Part shown: piece after piece, positions 51,939 through 60,014 of the stretch
How the letters are laid out: each line of letters opens with the position of its first letter
Numbering within the stretch: position 1 is the first letter of the stretch
Assembly (NCBI GenBank): GCA_017399005.1
Contig: JAFQEO010000009.1
Coordinates: 80,309-144,308, forward strand
DNA: 64,000 nt
Origin: Peptococcaceae bacterium
Lineage (GTDB): Bacteria > Bacillota > Peptococcia > Peptococcales > Peptococcaceae
Reading direction: 5' to 3'
The notes under the pieces: generated by a model
What the model was told of the DNA's origin: nothing
What the model saw: the letters and a program-made list of their open reading frames with translations, nothing else
Databases searched by the model: none
Program-made: the position numbers and the translations under genes

Positions 51939-53336
51939 CTATTTTGTTTTCTTCCCGATGTTCAGAATTGATTTTCTGCTGTTTTTCTTTGCCTGTTTTC
52001 TGGCTTTATCCAGTACTTTTTTATACGGGGCAATCATACCCTCGTTCATTTTATTGCCGATTTTTGCTTTCAGTTTCGGATTTGCCAGCATTTCGCCTAC
52101 CAGATACATTTTCAGCATATCCGGCCATTTTTTCTGCGGAAAATCGTACTGGCCGTGCTCTTTATAGAATTTATGGTCGGCACGCATCATGCCCTGCATC
52201 AGCCAGATTAAATCACGGAATACTTTCATACCGCCGATGCCGTAAAAGTTCTGCGGCGGTACATAGCTATTCTGTAACGCATATTCCAGATTAGCCGCCA
52301 GGCGGTCGATTTCGGTATCCGGGCTGGTTTCATCGGTGGCCACACCGGCCATATAATTGCTGCCCACCTGTGCTCTTGCCTCTACAATCATCTGCAGGTT
52401 TGGCTCACTGCTGTAATTGCCGCTCACCAGATACCCCACCGGCATCCCGATGGTTACGGTGCGATGACCATTGCAGAAGTTGCGGTCGTCATACAGTTTA
52501 AACCGGGCACCCATGGAATGGTCTTTTACCGTAAAAGCATAAACAATAGACTGGGCGGTCTGAATCTCGTTGCGCAGATAATCATCAAACCCGTCTTTGT
52601 AAATGCATTTGCCGCTTACCGCACAGTTAAAGCAGCCCAGGCAGCCGCCCTGAAACGGATAGTCGGTAATGTTTACAATTCTTGTTTTGCGTGGCATCAC
52701 GGCCTGAAAACGGGCAATCATATTCTGCAGCTGCATGTCATCCGCTGTGCAATCGGTAACGATTACCACATCGCCGGTTTTGTTTTCCAGTGAAGATTTA
52801 GGCACCGTTACCGGCACACGGGCCGGTGGTTTCGCAATCTTCTGTACCGGTTCGTAGTATTTGTGCTCCATACTCCAGCATACATGCTGAAAGAATGCTT
52901 CTGCCTCCTGCTGTCCTTTTTGTGTGGTTAAATCATCCATATCGGCCGATAGCCCCCGCACATAATGCAGCCCTAAATCGGCACAGTTATCCTGAATATA
53001 CCGGTGGGCTGTTACATCGTAAAAATGTTTGGAGGTGCTAATCTGCGTTGCCGTTTTGCCCGATACATCCACACCGGATGCTTTTAGCAGCTCTATAAAC
53101 CGCTGCAGCTGATAAGGCACAATAAAGGTATATACCGGATAGGAGAACAGGAGTAAATCCGCTCGTTCCAGCGCCTCTTTCACCGGCGCAAAATCATTCT
53201 CCAGAATACGGATACGCTGCCCTACATGCTGCACCTCAAAGCTATGCTCCGGATGGAGAATTTCCAGATAGCGCATGGTCTGTAATGTGATGCTGTATTC
53301 CCCTTTGGGGCTTCCGTTCAGTACTAAAATGTGCAT
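51939..53336 (-). CDS. Tandem flavodoxin-like NAD(P)H-dependent oxidoreductase
   Basis: A 465-residue protein made of two flavodoxin-like folds. Domain 1 (about 1-190) starts MHILVLNGSPKGEYSITLQ, an FMN-phosphate loop, with FSYPVYTFIVPYQLQRFIELL. Domain 2 (about 205-400) has VVIVTDCTADDMQLQNMI and a Cys-rich segment GGCLGCFNCAVSGKCIYKDGFDDYL, typical of NADPH-dependent FMN reductases. The C-terminus is basic (KKNSRKSILNIGKKTK). It probably reduces a quinone, nitro- or flavin substrate; partner unknown. AGAGGCGG precedes the ATG. Confidence 0.82.
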   Translation of the reverse strand: MHILVLNGSPKGEYSITLQTMRYLEILHPEHSFEVQHVGQRIRILENDFAPVKEALERADLLLFSYPVYTFIVPYQLQRFIELLKASGVDVSGKTATQISTSKHFYDVTAHRYIQDNCADLGLHYVRGLSADMDDLTTQKGQQEAEAFFQHVCWSMEHKYYEPVQKIAKPPARVPVTVPKSSLENKTGDVVIVTDCTADDMQLQNMIARFQAVMPRKTRIVNITDYPFQGGCLGCFNCAVSGKCIYKDGFDDYLRNEIQTAQSIVYAFTVKDHSMGARFKLYDDRNFCNGHRTVTIGMPVGYLVSGNYSSEPNLQMIVEARAQVGSNYMAGVATDETSPDTEIDRLAANLEYALQNSYVPPQNFYGIGGMKVFRDLIWLMQGMMRADHKFYKEHGQYDFPQKKWPDMLKMYLVGEMLANPKLKAKIGNKMNEGMIAPYKKVLDKARKQAKKNSRKSILNIGKKTK

Positions 53337-53449
53337 AAATACCGCCTCTTCTCTCTGTCGGGTTATAGACTGCAGGCACCCTTTTTTATTTTATACAATC
53401 AATTCACTGTTAATTATAGGATATCTTTATTATAACCGCAGCCAAAATA

Positions 53450-53481
53450 AAAAAGCAACCAGCGATTTCTCACTGATTGCT
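53450..53481 (-). terminator. Terminator after rpmF
   Basis: On the minus strand AGCAATCAG pairs with CTGGTTGCT, followed by six T residues, a dozen bases after the rpmF stop codon. Confidence 0.82.
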
Positions 53482-53492
53482 CTTATGCTTTA

Positions 53493-53687
53493 TTATTCAG
53501 CAGCTGCAACTTCTTTTGCAACTACTTCACGACCTTTGTAATAACCGCAGGAAGGGCAAACTCTGTGCGGCAGTTTTGGTTCGTGACACTGTGGGCATTC
53601 CATTGTGCCAGCAGCGGTCAGTCTGGACCATGCAGTTCTTTTTCTTCTTGTTCTTGCTTTAGATCTTTTACTTGGTGCTACACCCAT
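53493..53687 (-). CDS. rpmF: 50S ribosomal protein L32
   Basis: A 64-residue ribosomal protein. The basic N-terminus [20 protein letters not shown] is the L32 signature, followed by a four-cysteine zinc site (CPQC and CPSC). The zinc-binding form is expected in zinc-replete cells. GAGGAGGTG lies upstream. It follows the yceD-like gene by 3 bp, the usual arrangement. Confidence 0.97.
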   Translation of the reverse strand: MGVAPSKRSKARTRRKRTAWSRLTAAGTMECPQCHEPKLPHRVCPSCGYYKGREVVAKEVAAAE

Positions 53688-53690
53688 TCT

Positions 53691-54230
53691 TTACACCTCC
53701 TCAGTTTCCTTCAATTTTGCCAGAATGGCTAAACGAGGATCTACCTCATGTAAATCGCAATCGCATTGACCTTGATTTAAGTTTTTTCCACACTTTGGAC
53801 ATAATCCGCGGCAATCATCCCTGCATAATACTTTCTGAGGTAAAACCGCCAAAATGCTTTCCCGAATGATGTCCGTGATGTCCAAAGTATCGTTATCATA
53901 GATAAAATACTTTTCTTCCACTTCACCAACAGCTAGATGGGAAAAAAGCGATACATCCTTCGCATAGAGCAATTGCTCCGCAAAATCACATTCCACCGGA
54001 ACTGTCACCTGCTTTAAGCAGCGGGAACAGTTTCCTTTTACAGCAGTGCTGATATGGCCTTTCATGTTCAGGAACTTGCCTTCGTGACTGATTTCGGTAT
54101 CTACTGCTAACTGCTTGGCCAGCTGCCAGTCAGCATCCCAGAAATCCATCTCGCCGGTTTCCCGATGAAACGCTTCTCGACTGCCTTTTACACTGCGAAT
54201 CCTGCTGATATCCAATTCCAATGTCGTCAT
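53691..54230 (-). CDS. YceD family protein (DUF177), 23S rRNA accumulation factor
   Basis: A 179-residue protein of the DUF177/YceD (YlbN) family, which pairs with rpmF across bacteria and affects 23S rRNA levels. Conserved NCSRCLKQVTVPVECDFAEQLLY holds one CxxC; CRDDCRGLCPKCGKNLNQGQCDCD near the C-terminus supplies further cysteines, likely for zinc. Start at ATG 54228-54230 after AAAGGAG; 12 upstream codons are rejected for lack of a site. Operon with rpmF, divergent from tmcAL. Confidence 0.9.
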   Translation of the reverse strand: MTTLELDISRIRSVKGSREAFHRETGEMDFWDADWQLAKQLAVDTEISHEGKFLNMKGHISTAVKGNCSRCLKQVTVPVECDFAEQLLYAKDVSLFSHLAVGEVEEKYFIYDNDTLDITDIIRESILAVLPQKVLCRDDCRGLCPKCGKNLNQGQCDCDLHEVDPRLAILAKLKETEEV

Positions 54231-54287
54231 TCTGCCACTCCTTTGTAAGAAGTCTGTCAAATGCAATCACTAGTCTTAACCTTTATA

Positions 54288-54316
54288 ATTATATATATCC
54301 GGCGATGGATTGTCAA
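54288..54316 (-). promoter_or_regulatory. Consensus promoter of yceD-rpmF
   Basis: On the minus strand: perfect -35 TTGACA (54311-54316), 17-base spacer, perfect -10 TATAAT (54288-54293). The best SigA-type promoter in the window. Confidence 0.88.
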
Positions 54317-54365
54317 GAAAATATTAAACAAGTTCTGCCTGAAACTGCGGAAAACTACATTTCTC

Positions 54366-54394
54366 TTGCATTCGCTTTTCCTCTGCATTAGAAT
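54366..54394 (+). promoter_or_regulatory. Promoter of tmcAL-ylbJ
   Basis: -35 TTGCAT (54366-54371), 17-base spacer, -10 TAGAAT (54389-54394), 35 bp before the start codon. Confidence 0.55.
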
Positions 54395-54429
54395 GCTGGT
54401 AATACAGAAATAATCAGGTGGTGAATGCT

Positions 54430-55644
54430 ATGCAGACAATCGGTATTGTAGCCGAATACAATCCCTTTCATAACGGGCATCAGTATCATATTCATCAGGC
54501 ACGGGCCATGCATCCGGCCGATGGCGTAATTGCGGTGATGAGCGGCAGCTTTACCCAGCGGGGGGAAGCAGCCGTGTTTGATAAATGGTGCCGCACAGAG
54601 ATGGCGCTTCGCTCCGGTGCCGATTTAGTACTGGAACTGCCAACCGCGTTTGCCACACGCAGCGCTGGTTATTTTGCATCAGGCGCTGTGCAGATTTTAT
54701 CGGCAACCGGTATCTGCACCCATCTTTCCTGCGGTGTGGAGAGCCAGAATACAACAGAATTAACCACTCTGGCAACCTATCTTGCCGATGAGCCGGATGA
54801 CTTCCGCAATGCGCTGCAGCAGCATCTGCAGGCGGGGTTATCCTACCCTGTGGCACGGCAGAAAGCTCTGGAACAGCTGCACATTCCGGGAGCAGAACAG
54901 CTCTCGCTGCCCAATAATACGCTGGCGTTGCATTATTTACAGACGATACACCAGCACAATCTGGATATGGCACCGCTTCTGGTATCCCGGCTGGGCAATT
55001 ACAATACCGATACTTTGCCGGATGATACCGCATCCTTTGCCAGCGCCACCGCCATCCGCAAGCTGCTTTATCAGCAGGATGACAAGTGGAAACAGCAGGT
55101 GCCGGATGCTGTACGGCAGATTATAGAACGGCAGCTGCACAGAGGTATCCCGCCAATGCATATGGATGCCTTTGCACAAACCATTTTTATGCTGCTGCGC
55201 CGCAGCACACCGGAACAGCTAGCCGATTATCTGGAAATCAGCGAGGGGCTTGAAAACCGCATACACGATGCCGCACACCAGACCGAAACTCTGGATGATT
55301 TATGTGCCGCCATCAAATCCAAACGCTATACCTACACCCGCATTCAGCGCAGCCTCTGCCATCTGCTGCTGAATATGACGCAGGATATGAACCGGGTGGA
55401 GCCGCAGTATATCCGCGTGCTGGGTTTTAACAGCACCGGGCAGAAACTGCTGAAAGAAATGAAGAAAAAAGCACAGCTTCCGGTTCTTATCCGTCCGGCC
55501 CGTCAGCGCGGATTATTAAACAGCCAGGCACAGCAGATGCTGGCACTGGATATCCGTGCCGCCAATCTTTATATGACAGGCTATCCAGCTGCCATACGGC
55601 CAAAAACCAATCTCGACCTGCTGCAGATGCCGGTTCAGGTCTAA
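54430..55644 (+). CDS. tmcAL: tRNA(Met) cytidine acetate ligase (YlbM family)
   Basis: Makes N4-acetylcytidine at the wobble base of elongator tRNA-Met from acetate and ATP. The 404 residues start IGIVAEYNPFHNGHQYHI with the HxGH-type nucleotidyltransferase motif (H14-N-G-H17), then VMSGSFTQRGEAAVFDKWCRTEMALRSGADLVLELP. KSKRYTYTRIQRSLCHLLLNM in the C-terminal half is the tRNA-binding region. ATG 54430 follows AGGTGG; a GTG four codons earlier lies within that site. Divergent from yceD-rpmF, as in Bacillus ylbM-ylbN-rpmF, with ylbJ downstream. Confidence 0.92.
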   Translation: MQTIGIVAEYNPFHNGHQYHIHQARAMHPADGVIAVMSGSFTQRGEAAVFDKWCRTEMALRSGADLVLELPTAFATRSAGYFASGAVQILSATGICTHLSCGVESQNTTELTTLATYLADEPDDFRNALQQHLQAGLSYPVARQKALEQLHIPGAEQLSLPNNTLALHYLQTIHQHNLDMAPLLVSRLGNYNTDTLPDDTASFASATAIRKLLYQQDDKWKQQVPDAVRQIIERQLHRGIPPMHMDAFAQTIFMLLRRSTPEQLADYLEISEGLENRIHDAAHQTETLDDLCAAIKSKRYTYTRIQRSLCHLLLNMTQDMNRVEPQYIRVLGFNSTGQKLLKEMKKKAQLPVLIRPARQRGLLNSQAQQMLALDIRAANLYMTGYPAAIRPKTNLDLLQMPVQV

Positions 55645-55684
55645 ACAGCAGAATAACCGAATATAGTAAGCTCAGGTGATTGTA

Positions 55685-56863
55685 ATGAAACGATTCTCTG
55701 AGCTTATTTTTTTGCTTCTGGTTCTCATGGCAACCATGCTGATGCTGTTTTACCCGCAGGCTGCATATGAAGGCGCCTGCCGCGGTCTGGAAACCTGGGC
55801 AGTACATCTGCTGCCGTCACTACTGCCCTTTTTTATTGCTGCGGATTTATTGCTCTCTATGGGCTTTGTGCGCTTTCTGGGAGTACTTCTGGAACCGGTT
55901 ATGCGCCCGCTGTTCCGCCTTCCGGGGGAGGCCGGTTTTGCCGTGGCTCTGGGATTTACATCGGGGTTTCCCATGGGTGCTATTCTGACAGCGTCATTAA
56001 AAGAACAGAATTTCTGCACCTCGCAGGAGGCGGCACGACTGGCCGCTTTTACCAGTAATTCCAGCCCCCTGTTTCTGCTCATTTCCGTGCCTGTTTCCAT
56101 GCTGCATCAGCCGCAGCTTGGAGCACTGCTGTTAGCAGCCCATTATCTGGCCAATCTGACCATCGGGTTTCTGCTGCGCTTTACCGCACCGCCCGGTCGG
56201 CAGATTCATACCACACACCATCTGCTTCGCACCGCCTTTTCCCGGATGCAGCAGTATCAGATGCAGAACCGGCAGCCCTTTGGCACCATGCTGGGCCAGG
56301 CTGTGCAGAAAGGTATCAGCAGCATTGTAAAAATCGGCGGCTTTGTGCTGCTGTTTTCCGTACTGCTTTCCCTGCTGGAGGCCACAAATATCCTGCAGTT
56401 CATACAGCACATCGTTTCCATACCGCTGCATTTATTTCAGATATCTCCACAGTTCTCCGCAGCATTAAGTGCCGGTTTCTTTGAAATGACACTAGGGGCA
56501 CAGGCCGCATCCCAATGCCATGCCCCCCTTCTGCAGAAACTGATGATTATCAGTTTTATTCTGGGCTGGAGCGGCTTATCTATACAGGCTCAAGTCAGCA
56601 GCATCCTGGTCGCACAGAATATTTCGTCCCGTCTGTACTGCCTCTGCCGCCCCCTGCAGGGGCTCCTGGCCGCATTATATATCCCGGTGCTGATTGTGCT
56701 GTTTCCAGAGATCCTTTCTGCTCATACAGTACAGTCCGACACCTTGTTAATAAATCCGGCATTTCAGCCTCCACTCTGGTTGTTTCCCTGCGCCGCACTG
56801 TTGCTTCTGTTAAGTTTATCCTCTGCTATCCATATCTGCCGAAGAGTAAAACAGAGAATGTAA
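55685..56863 (+). CDS. YlbJ-like integral membrane protein (nucleoside-recognition/Gate domain)
   Basis: A 392-residue membrane protein with about nine hydrophobic segments. GLETWAVHLLPSLLPFFIAADLLLSMG, LGFTSGFPMGAILTASL and SNSSPLFLLISVPVSM are family marks of YlbJ, known in Bacillus as a sporulation membrane protein. Whether this organism sporulates is not shown here. AGGTG precedes the ATG (55685-55687). It follows tmcAL by 40 bp and ends in a terminator. Its transported or bound compound is unknown. Confidence 0.85.
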   Translation: MKRFSELIFLLLVLMATMLMLFYPQAAYEGACRGLETWAVHLLPSLLPFFIAADLLLSMGFVRFLGVLLEPVMRPLFRLPGEAGFAVALGFTSGFPMGAILTASLKEQNFCTSQEAARLAAFTSNSSPLFLLISVPVSMLHQPQLGALLLAAHYLANLTIGFLLRFTAPPGRQIHTTHHLLRTAFSRMQQYQMQNRQPFGTMLGQAVQKGISSIVKIGGFVLLFSVLLSLLEATNILQFIQHIVSIPLHLFQISPQFSAALSAGFFEMTLGAQAASQCHAPLLQKLMIISFILGWSGLSIQAQVSSILVAQNISSRLYCLCRPLQGLLAALYIPVLIVLFPEILSAHTVQSDTLLINPAFQPPLWLFPCAALLLLLSLSSAIHICRRVKQRM

Positions 56864-56875
56864 ATATTCTGATAC

Positions 56876-56935
56876 AAAACAACCGCCCTCAGCAAATTAA
56901 ATCTAATTTTCCGAGGACGGTTGTTCTTTTTATTT
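56876..56935 (+). terminator. Terminator of tmcAL-ylbJ
   Basis: ACAACCGCCCTC pairs with GAGGACGGTTGT around a long A/T-rich loop, then CTTTTT. Confidence 0.8.
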
Positions 56936-56971
56936 TTATAGAAATATTTTCATTAATCAGACAAAATCAAT

Positions 56972-57034
56972 TTACAAATGGCCTTCTGTATTGTATGCTT
57001 AACTTGTTTATCTATAAAAACTAACCATTTGTAA
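56972..57034. repeat. 10-bp inverted repeat flanking the promoter of the secreted-protein gene
   Basis: TTACAAATGG (56972-56981) and CCATTTGTAA (57025-57034) are exact complements. The right arm abuts the ribosome site GTAAGGAGG. The left arm may be the -35 (TTACAA; -10 TATGCT 16 bases on). It may be an operator pair or a hairpin masking the ribosome site. Confidence 0.4.
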
Positions 57035-57046
57035 GGAGGAATTTGT

Positions 57047-58054
57047 ATGCACAAAAAAATACTGACTTTATTTCTTGCCGGCTTTCTGCTAGGCTCCTCT
57101 TCTACTGCTTTTGCCGGAGAACCGGTTAAGGTCATACTGCCAACATTTCCGGTTACCTTGAATAACCAGACTTTAAGCAATGATTACAGCCAGTATCCGT
57201 TTCTGGTTTATAAAGATATTACTTATGTACCCATGACCTATTATGACTGCCGCCTGTTAGGGCTTAAAACGGACTGGAGTTTTCAAAACGGACTGGCTAT
57301 TGATAAAAATCCTGATATCTTTAATGGATATGAAAGAATCCTAAATAATCAGAAAAACCGTGCATCTCTTACAGCCCAGATTGCCGATGGAAAAATCAAA
57401 GTAAACGGTAAGACCATTCAGAATAGTAAAGAAGAATATCCACTTCTGTTCTTTCGGGATGTAACTTATTTCCCGTTAACCTGGCGGTTTGCTGTAGAGG
57501 AATTTGGCTGGGATTATCATTTCAGCCATAAAAATGGACTGATTATCAGCAGCCCATCTGTAAAAACAGATACATCTGTTATCTGGAACAACAGTACAGA
57601 ATCTTTTGGCAATATGATGGGAAGTAATGACTTAACATTTGGTGTTTCTTTTCTCCCAAAACAGCAGACCTGCACAGTAGAACAAGCCTGTAAACAGCTA
57701 ACTGTTCAGGCATTAAATCTTTATCATTTTTCAGAAGATACAGTAACCATTCTGCCTTCCAGTGAATTATGGGAATATCAGGTTTACCGTATTATAAACA
57801 ATCAGGAACACCTGATTTACAAAAAACAGATTCCGTTTTTTAGCGGTAAAATCAATGGTCGTCAATATGCCTACAGTAAATTTTCTGCAGGCTGCTGGAA
57901 TGAAGAAACCATTCAGAAAGGTTCCTATGTGATTCGCTTAACACATCCTGACAAACTGCGTTACAAAACAGCAGACGGAAAAACCAGGCAGGAAATTCTC
58001 AGGGAAGGAACCGGAGGCGCTTTCTTTTTTGAAAGCCATGTTACCATCCGTTAG
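57047..58054 (+). CDS. Secreted protein with copper-amine-oxidase-like N-terminal domain
   Basis: A 335-residue exported protein. Signal peptide 1-23 (cleavage near AFAGE). Residues about 24-170 match the N-terminal domain of the amidase at 9794-12097, including PTFPVTLN, YPFLVYKDITYVPMTYYDCRLLGL, NSKEEYPLLFFRDVTYFPLTWRFAVEEF and the KNGLII ending. Such domains occur in extracellular Bacillota proteins, generally without catalytic copper chemistry. The C-terminal 160 residues are of no family I know. TAAGGAGGAA precedes the ATG. Ten bp upstream of a lipoprotein gene. Confidence 0.8.
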   Translation: MHKKILTLFLAGFLLGSSSTAFAGEPVKVILPTFPVTLNNQTLSNDYSQYPFLVYKDITYVPMTYYDCRLLGLKTDWSFQNGLAIDKNPDIFNGYERILNNQKNRASLTAQIADGKIKVNGKTIQNSKEEYPLLFFRDVTYFPLTWRFAVEEFGWDYHFSHKNGLIISSPSVKTDTSVIWNNSTESFGNMMGSNDLTFGVSFLPKQQTCTVEQACKQLTVQALNLYHFSEDTVTILPSSELWEYQVYRIINNQEHLIYKKQIPFFSGKINGRQYAYSKFSAGCWNEETIQKGSYVIRLTHPDKLRYKTADGKTRQEILREGTGGAFFFESHVTIR

Positions 58055-58063
58055 GTCACGATT

Positions 58064-59233
58064 ATGAAAAAAATATGGCTGTATTTCTTTTTACTTTCTC
58101 TTTGTCTGCTTCTTATCTGCGGCTGTGAAAAAGAGTCTTATCTGGAACCGCACAATATGGATCGTACAATGGATTTCGTTCTGATAGATGATACATTAGT
58201 TTACTGTGCCGAAGATGGAATATATCAAACAGTTCTGGATAACCCGGAAAATGCAGAAAAACTGCTTCCTTATCCGGAAAGTTATACAGATAATCTCCCG
58301 CGTGCCGGAAAAGCAAATGTGTTCGTCGACCAGAGCACGGAAAATCCTGTACTGAATGTATTTCTGTTTAAACATTACGGACCGTATGCACTGAATCTGC
58401 GCCATGCGCTTGATTCTGCCAATCCGGCAGAAAACATAAATGATATTACCATTGGAAATGCGCGGGCACTCTATAAAGAATATGAAGATGGCTATGCCTA
58501 TCTTTCATGGCCCAATCAGTTTATCGGGCCTAATGCTGTCACTGTTTTTATGCAGGATGGTACACAGATACTGTTTCATGACAGCCCTTATATGTTTGGA
58601 TACCGTGGAGTTTATCCAGATACATTAGAGGAACACAATCGTCTGGAGCGTTATAAAGATAAACTGTACTGTCTTGTTTCCCGATATCATGAAACAAAAG
58701 GCAATTATCCGAATCTTTACGAACTGGATTGTAAAAGTGGTTCTTATCGGCCTCTGTTTGATTATGTTGTAGAGGATTTTGTGATAGACAAGCAGTTACT
58801 TTATTTTCTCTCTGACGATATGCTGTATCAGCATAATCTGGATACAGATGTCACAAAACCTCTGACAGAAGCAAAAGTATTGCAATGCACAGGGCAGGTT
58901 CATGAATTTCTGACACAGACTTCTTTTAAAACCTCAAACTGTTCGCTGGCTGCTTTAAACAATAATATTTTTTATGTCAGCCCAGGTCAGAGACTTTATC
59001 AGTTAGGCAAAGATACTCCCGTTTATAATGTGCCGATTTATTTTTTACAACAGCAGGAAAATTATCTGATTGCTATTCTGCAAACTGGAGATAAAATATA
59101 CCAGACCGTCGTTTTAGACGGTTTCGGGAAAGAGCTCTTAAATATTCCCGGTATTAATCGTTTATCTATTGAAAATAATATTGTAATATACTCCGATGGG
59201 AACCATCTATATCAGGCAGCAATTTCATCATAA
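58064..59233 (+). CDS. Lipoprotein of unknown function
   Basis: A 389-residue protein with a lipoprotein signal ending LLICGC (Cys21). The remainder alternates short beta-like stretches of the kind found in repeated-blade folds (DFVLIDDTLVYCAEDGIYQTVL, KQLLYFLSDDMLYQHNLD, NNIVIYSDGNHLYQAAISS at the end), similar to DUF5050-type propellers; this is inference. It starts 9 bp after the secreted protein stop codon. The two are an operon, suggesting they work together outside the membrane. Base composition is more AT-rich than the surrounding genes. Confidence 0.7.
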   Translation: MKKIWLYFFLLSLCLLLICGCEKESYLEPHNMDRTMDFVLIDDTLVYCAEDGIYQTVLDNPENAEKLLPYPESYTDNLPRAGKANVFVDQSTENPVLNVFLFKHYGPYALNLRHALDSANPAENINDITIGNARALYKEYEDGYAYLSWPNQFIGPNAVTVFMQDGTQILFHDSPYMFGYRGVYPDTLEEHNRLERYKDKLYCLVSRYHETKGNYPNLYELDCKSGSYRPLFDYVVEDFVIDKQLLYFLSDDMLYQHNLDTDVTKPLTEAKVLQCTGQVHEFLTQTSFKTSNCSLAALNNNIFYVSPGQRLYQLGKDTPVYNVPIYFLQQQENYLIAILQTGDKIYQTVVLDGFGKELLNIPGINRLSIENNIVIYSDGNHLYQAAISS

Positions 59234-59270
59234 TAACAGCATCATGATTGTTTTAACTCCTTCACATAAT

Positions 59271-59316
59271 CAAAAACTCGGGACAGAATCAAACAGGTTC
59301 TATCCCGAGTTTTTGT
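59271..59316 (+). terminator. Terminator of the secreted-protein/lipoprotein operon
   Basis: AAAAACTCGGGA pairs with TCCCGAGTTTTT, inner AGAA/TTCT, with T-rich tails on both sides; it may also end the small minus-strand genes. Confidence 0.85.
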
Positions 59317-59326
59317 TATGCCTTAT

Positions 59327-59422
59327 TTATCGTCCCAGCAGTCGCTCCCATAGCCGCTCTGCTTTTCTGCCGGCCGATTTCATCATACGGCGCATTTTTC
59401 TGGTGTTCATATTCATATCCAT
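59327..59422 (-). CDS. 31-residue basic, methionine-rich protein
   Basis: ATG 59420-59422 lies seven bases after AGGAGGA, and the frame stops at TAA 59327-59329. The peptide begins MDMNMNTRKMRRMM and continues KSAGRKAERLWERLLGR, strongly basic and likely one amphipathic helix. It lies 17 bp downstream of the zinc-ribbon gene, so both form a two-gene unit. The good ribosome site and tight spacing support it. I recognise no family. Confidence 0.5.
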   Translation of the reverse strand: MDMNMNTRKMRRMMKSAGRKAERLWERLLGR

Positions 59423-59439
59423 AACCATTCCTCCTGTCT

Positions 59440-59607
59440 TTACAGATTGATATCTTTCACTTCCGTCAAGGAGCCGTCCTCTACAATGCGGTAACACTGT
59501 ACACCCTGTTTACGCACTGTAAATTCGTAATAACAGCTCCAGCAGTAATACTGACTGGTACCAACTCGTCCTACCGTGGTACTGTGGCAGTAAGGACAAC
59601 GAACCAT
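59440..59607 (-). CDS. Small zinc-ribbon protein
   Basis: A 55-residue protein starting MVRCPYCHSTTVGRVGTSQYYCWSCYYEF. Two CxxC pairs (CPYC, CWSC) form a zinc ribbon; the rest is short and charged (EDGSLTEVKDINL). The ATG at 59605-59607 follows AAGGAAG. An in-frame extension upstream (28 codons) lacks a ribosome site. Such proteins often bind nucleic acid or partner proteins, but no role is known here. Confidence 0.65.
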   Translation of the reverse strand: MVRCPYCHSTTVGRVGTSQYYCWSCYYEFTVRKQGVQCYRIVEDGSLTEVKDINL

Positions 59608-59747
59608 CTGCTCACACTTCCTTCCTGTTAGCATAACCCGATGCTGCAAAAATACACAGCCATGTACTGGTAATTGAGAATATTGCAGCATTTTTTATTT
59701 TACATCTGCATTTGTAAGTAGTATGGACAGGGGAAGGAAAATTTATT

Positions 59748-59930
59748 CAAGAGATGCTAAACAAGGCAGTAACAAATACATTTACTCTTCTGTTTGATGC
59801 AGGACATCATCTCGATTGTTCATCTTTGTAAGACTTCGTCTTCCACGATTTGAACAATCTTCGATGCTGTTCGGCGCAAAGCAGAATTCGTAAGCTGTAT
59901 TTTGTTACTGCCTTGTTAATCTAAGAGAAC
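59748..59930. repeat. About 180-bp near-palindromic element
   Basis: Outer arms AACAAGGCAGTAACAA (59760-59775) and TTGTTACTGCCTTGTT (59902-59917) match exactly. Inner blocks pair with gaps: AAATACA/TGTATTTT, GATGCAGGACATCATC/GATGCTGTTCGG and GATTGTTCA/TGAACAATC (around 59814-59858), closing on AGACTTCGTCTT. No coding frame of note. The gene-free stretch 59608-60014 otherwise holds only the rubrerythrin terminator. Candidate miniature inverted-repeat element or structured RNA. Confidence 0.7.
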
Positions 59931-59937
59931 ATATAAA

Positions 59938-59972
59938 ATAAAAAAGAGCTGCAACAATTGTTACAGCTCTTG
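59938..59972 (-). terminator. Terminator of the rubrerythrin gene
   Basis: On the minus strand AAGAGCTG pairs with CAGCTCTT around ACAATTGT, then six T residues. Confidence 0.88.
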
Positions 59973-60014
59973 AATACTTTTTTTCAGGAACAAAAAAGAT
60001 ATGTTCCCTGCTTA

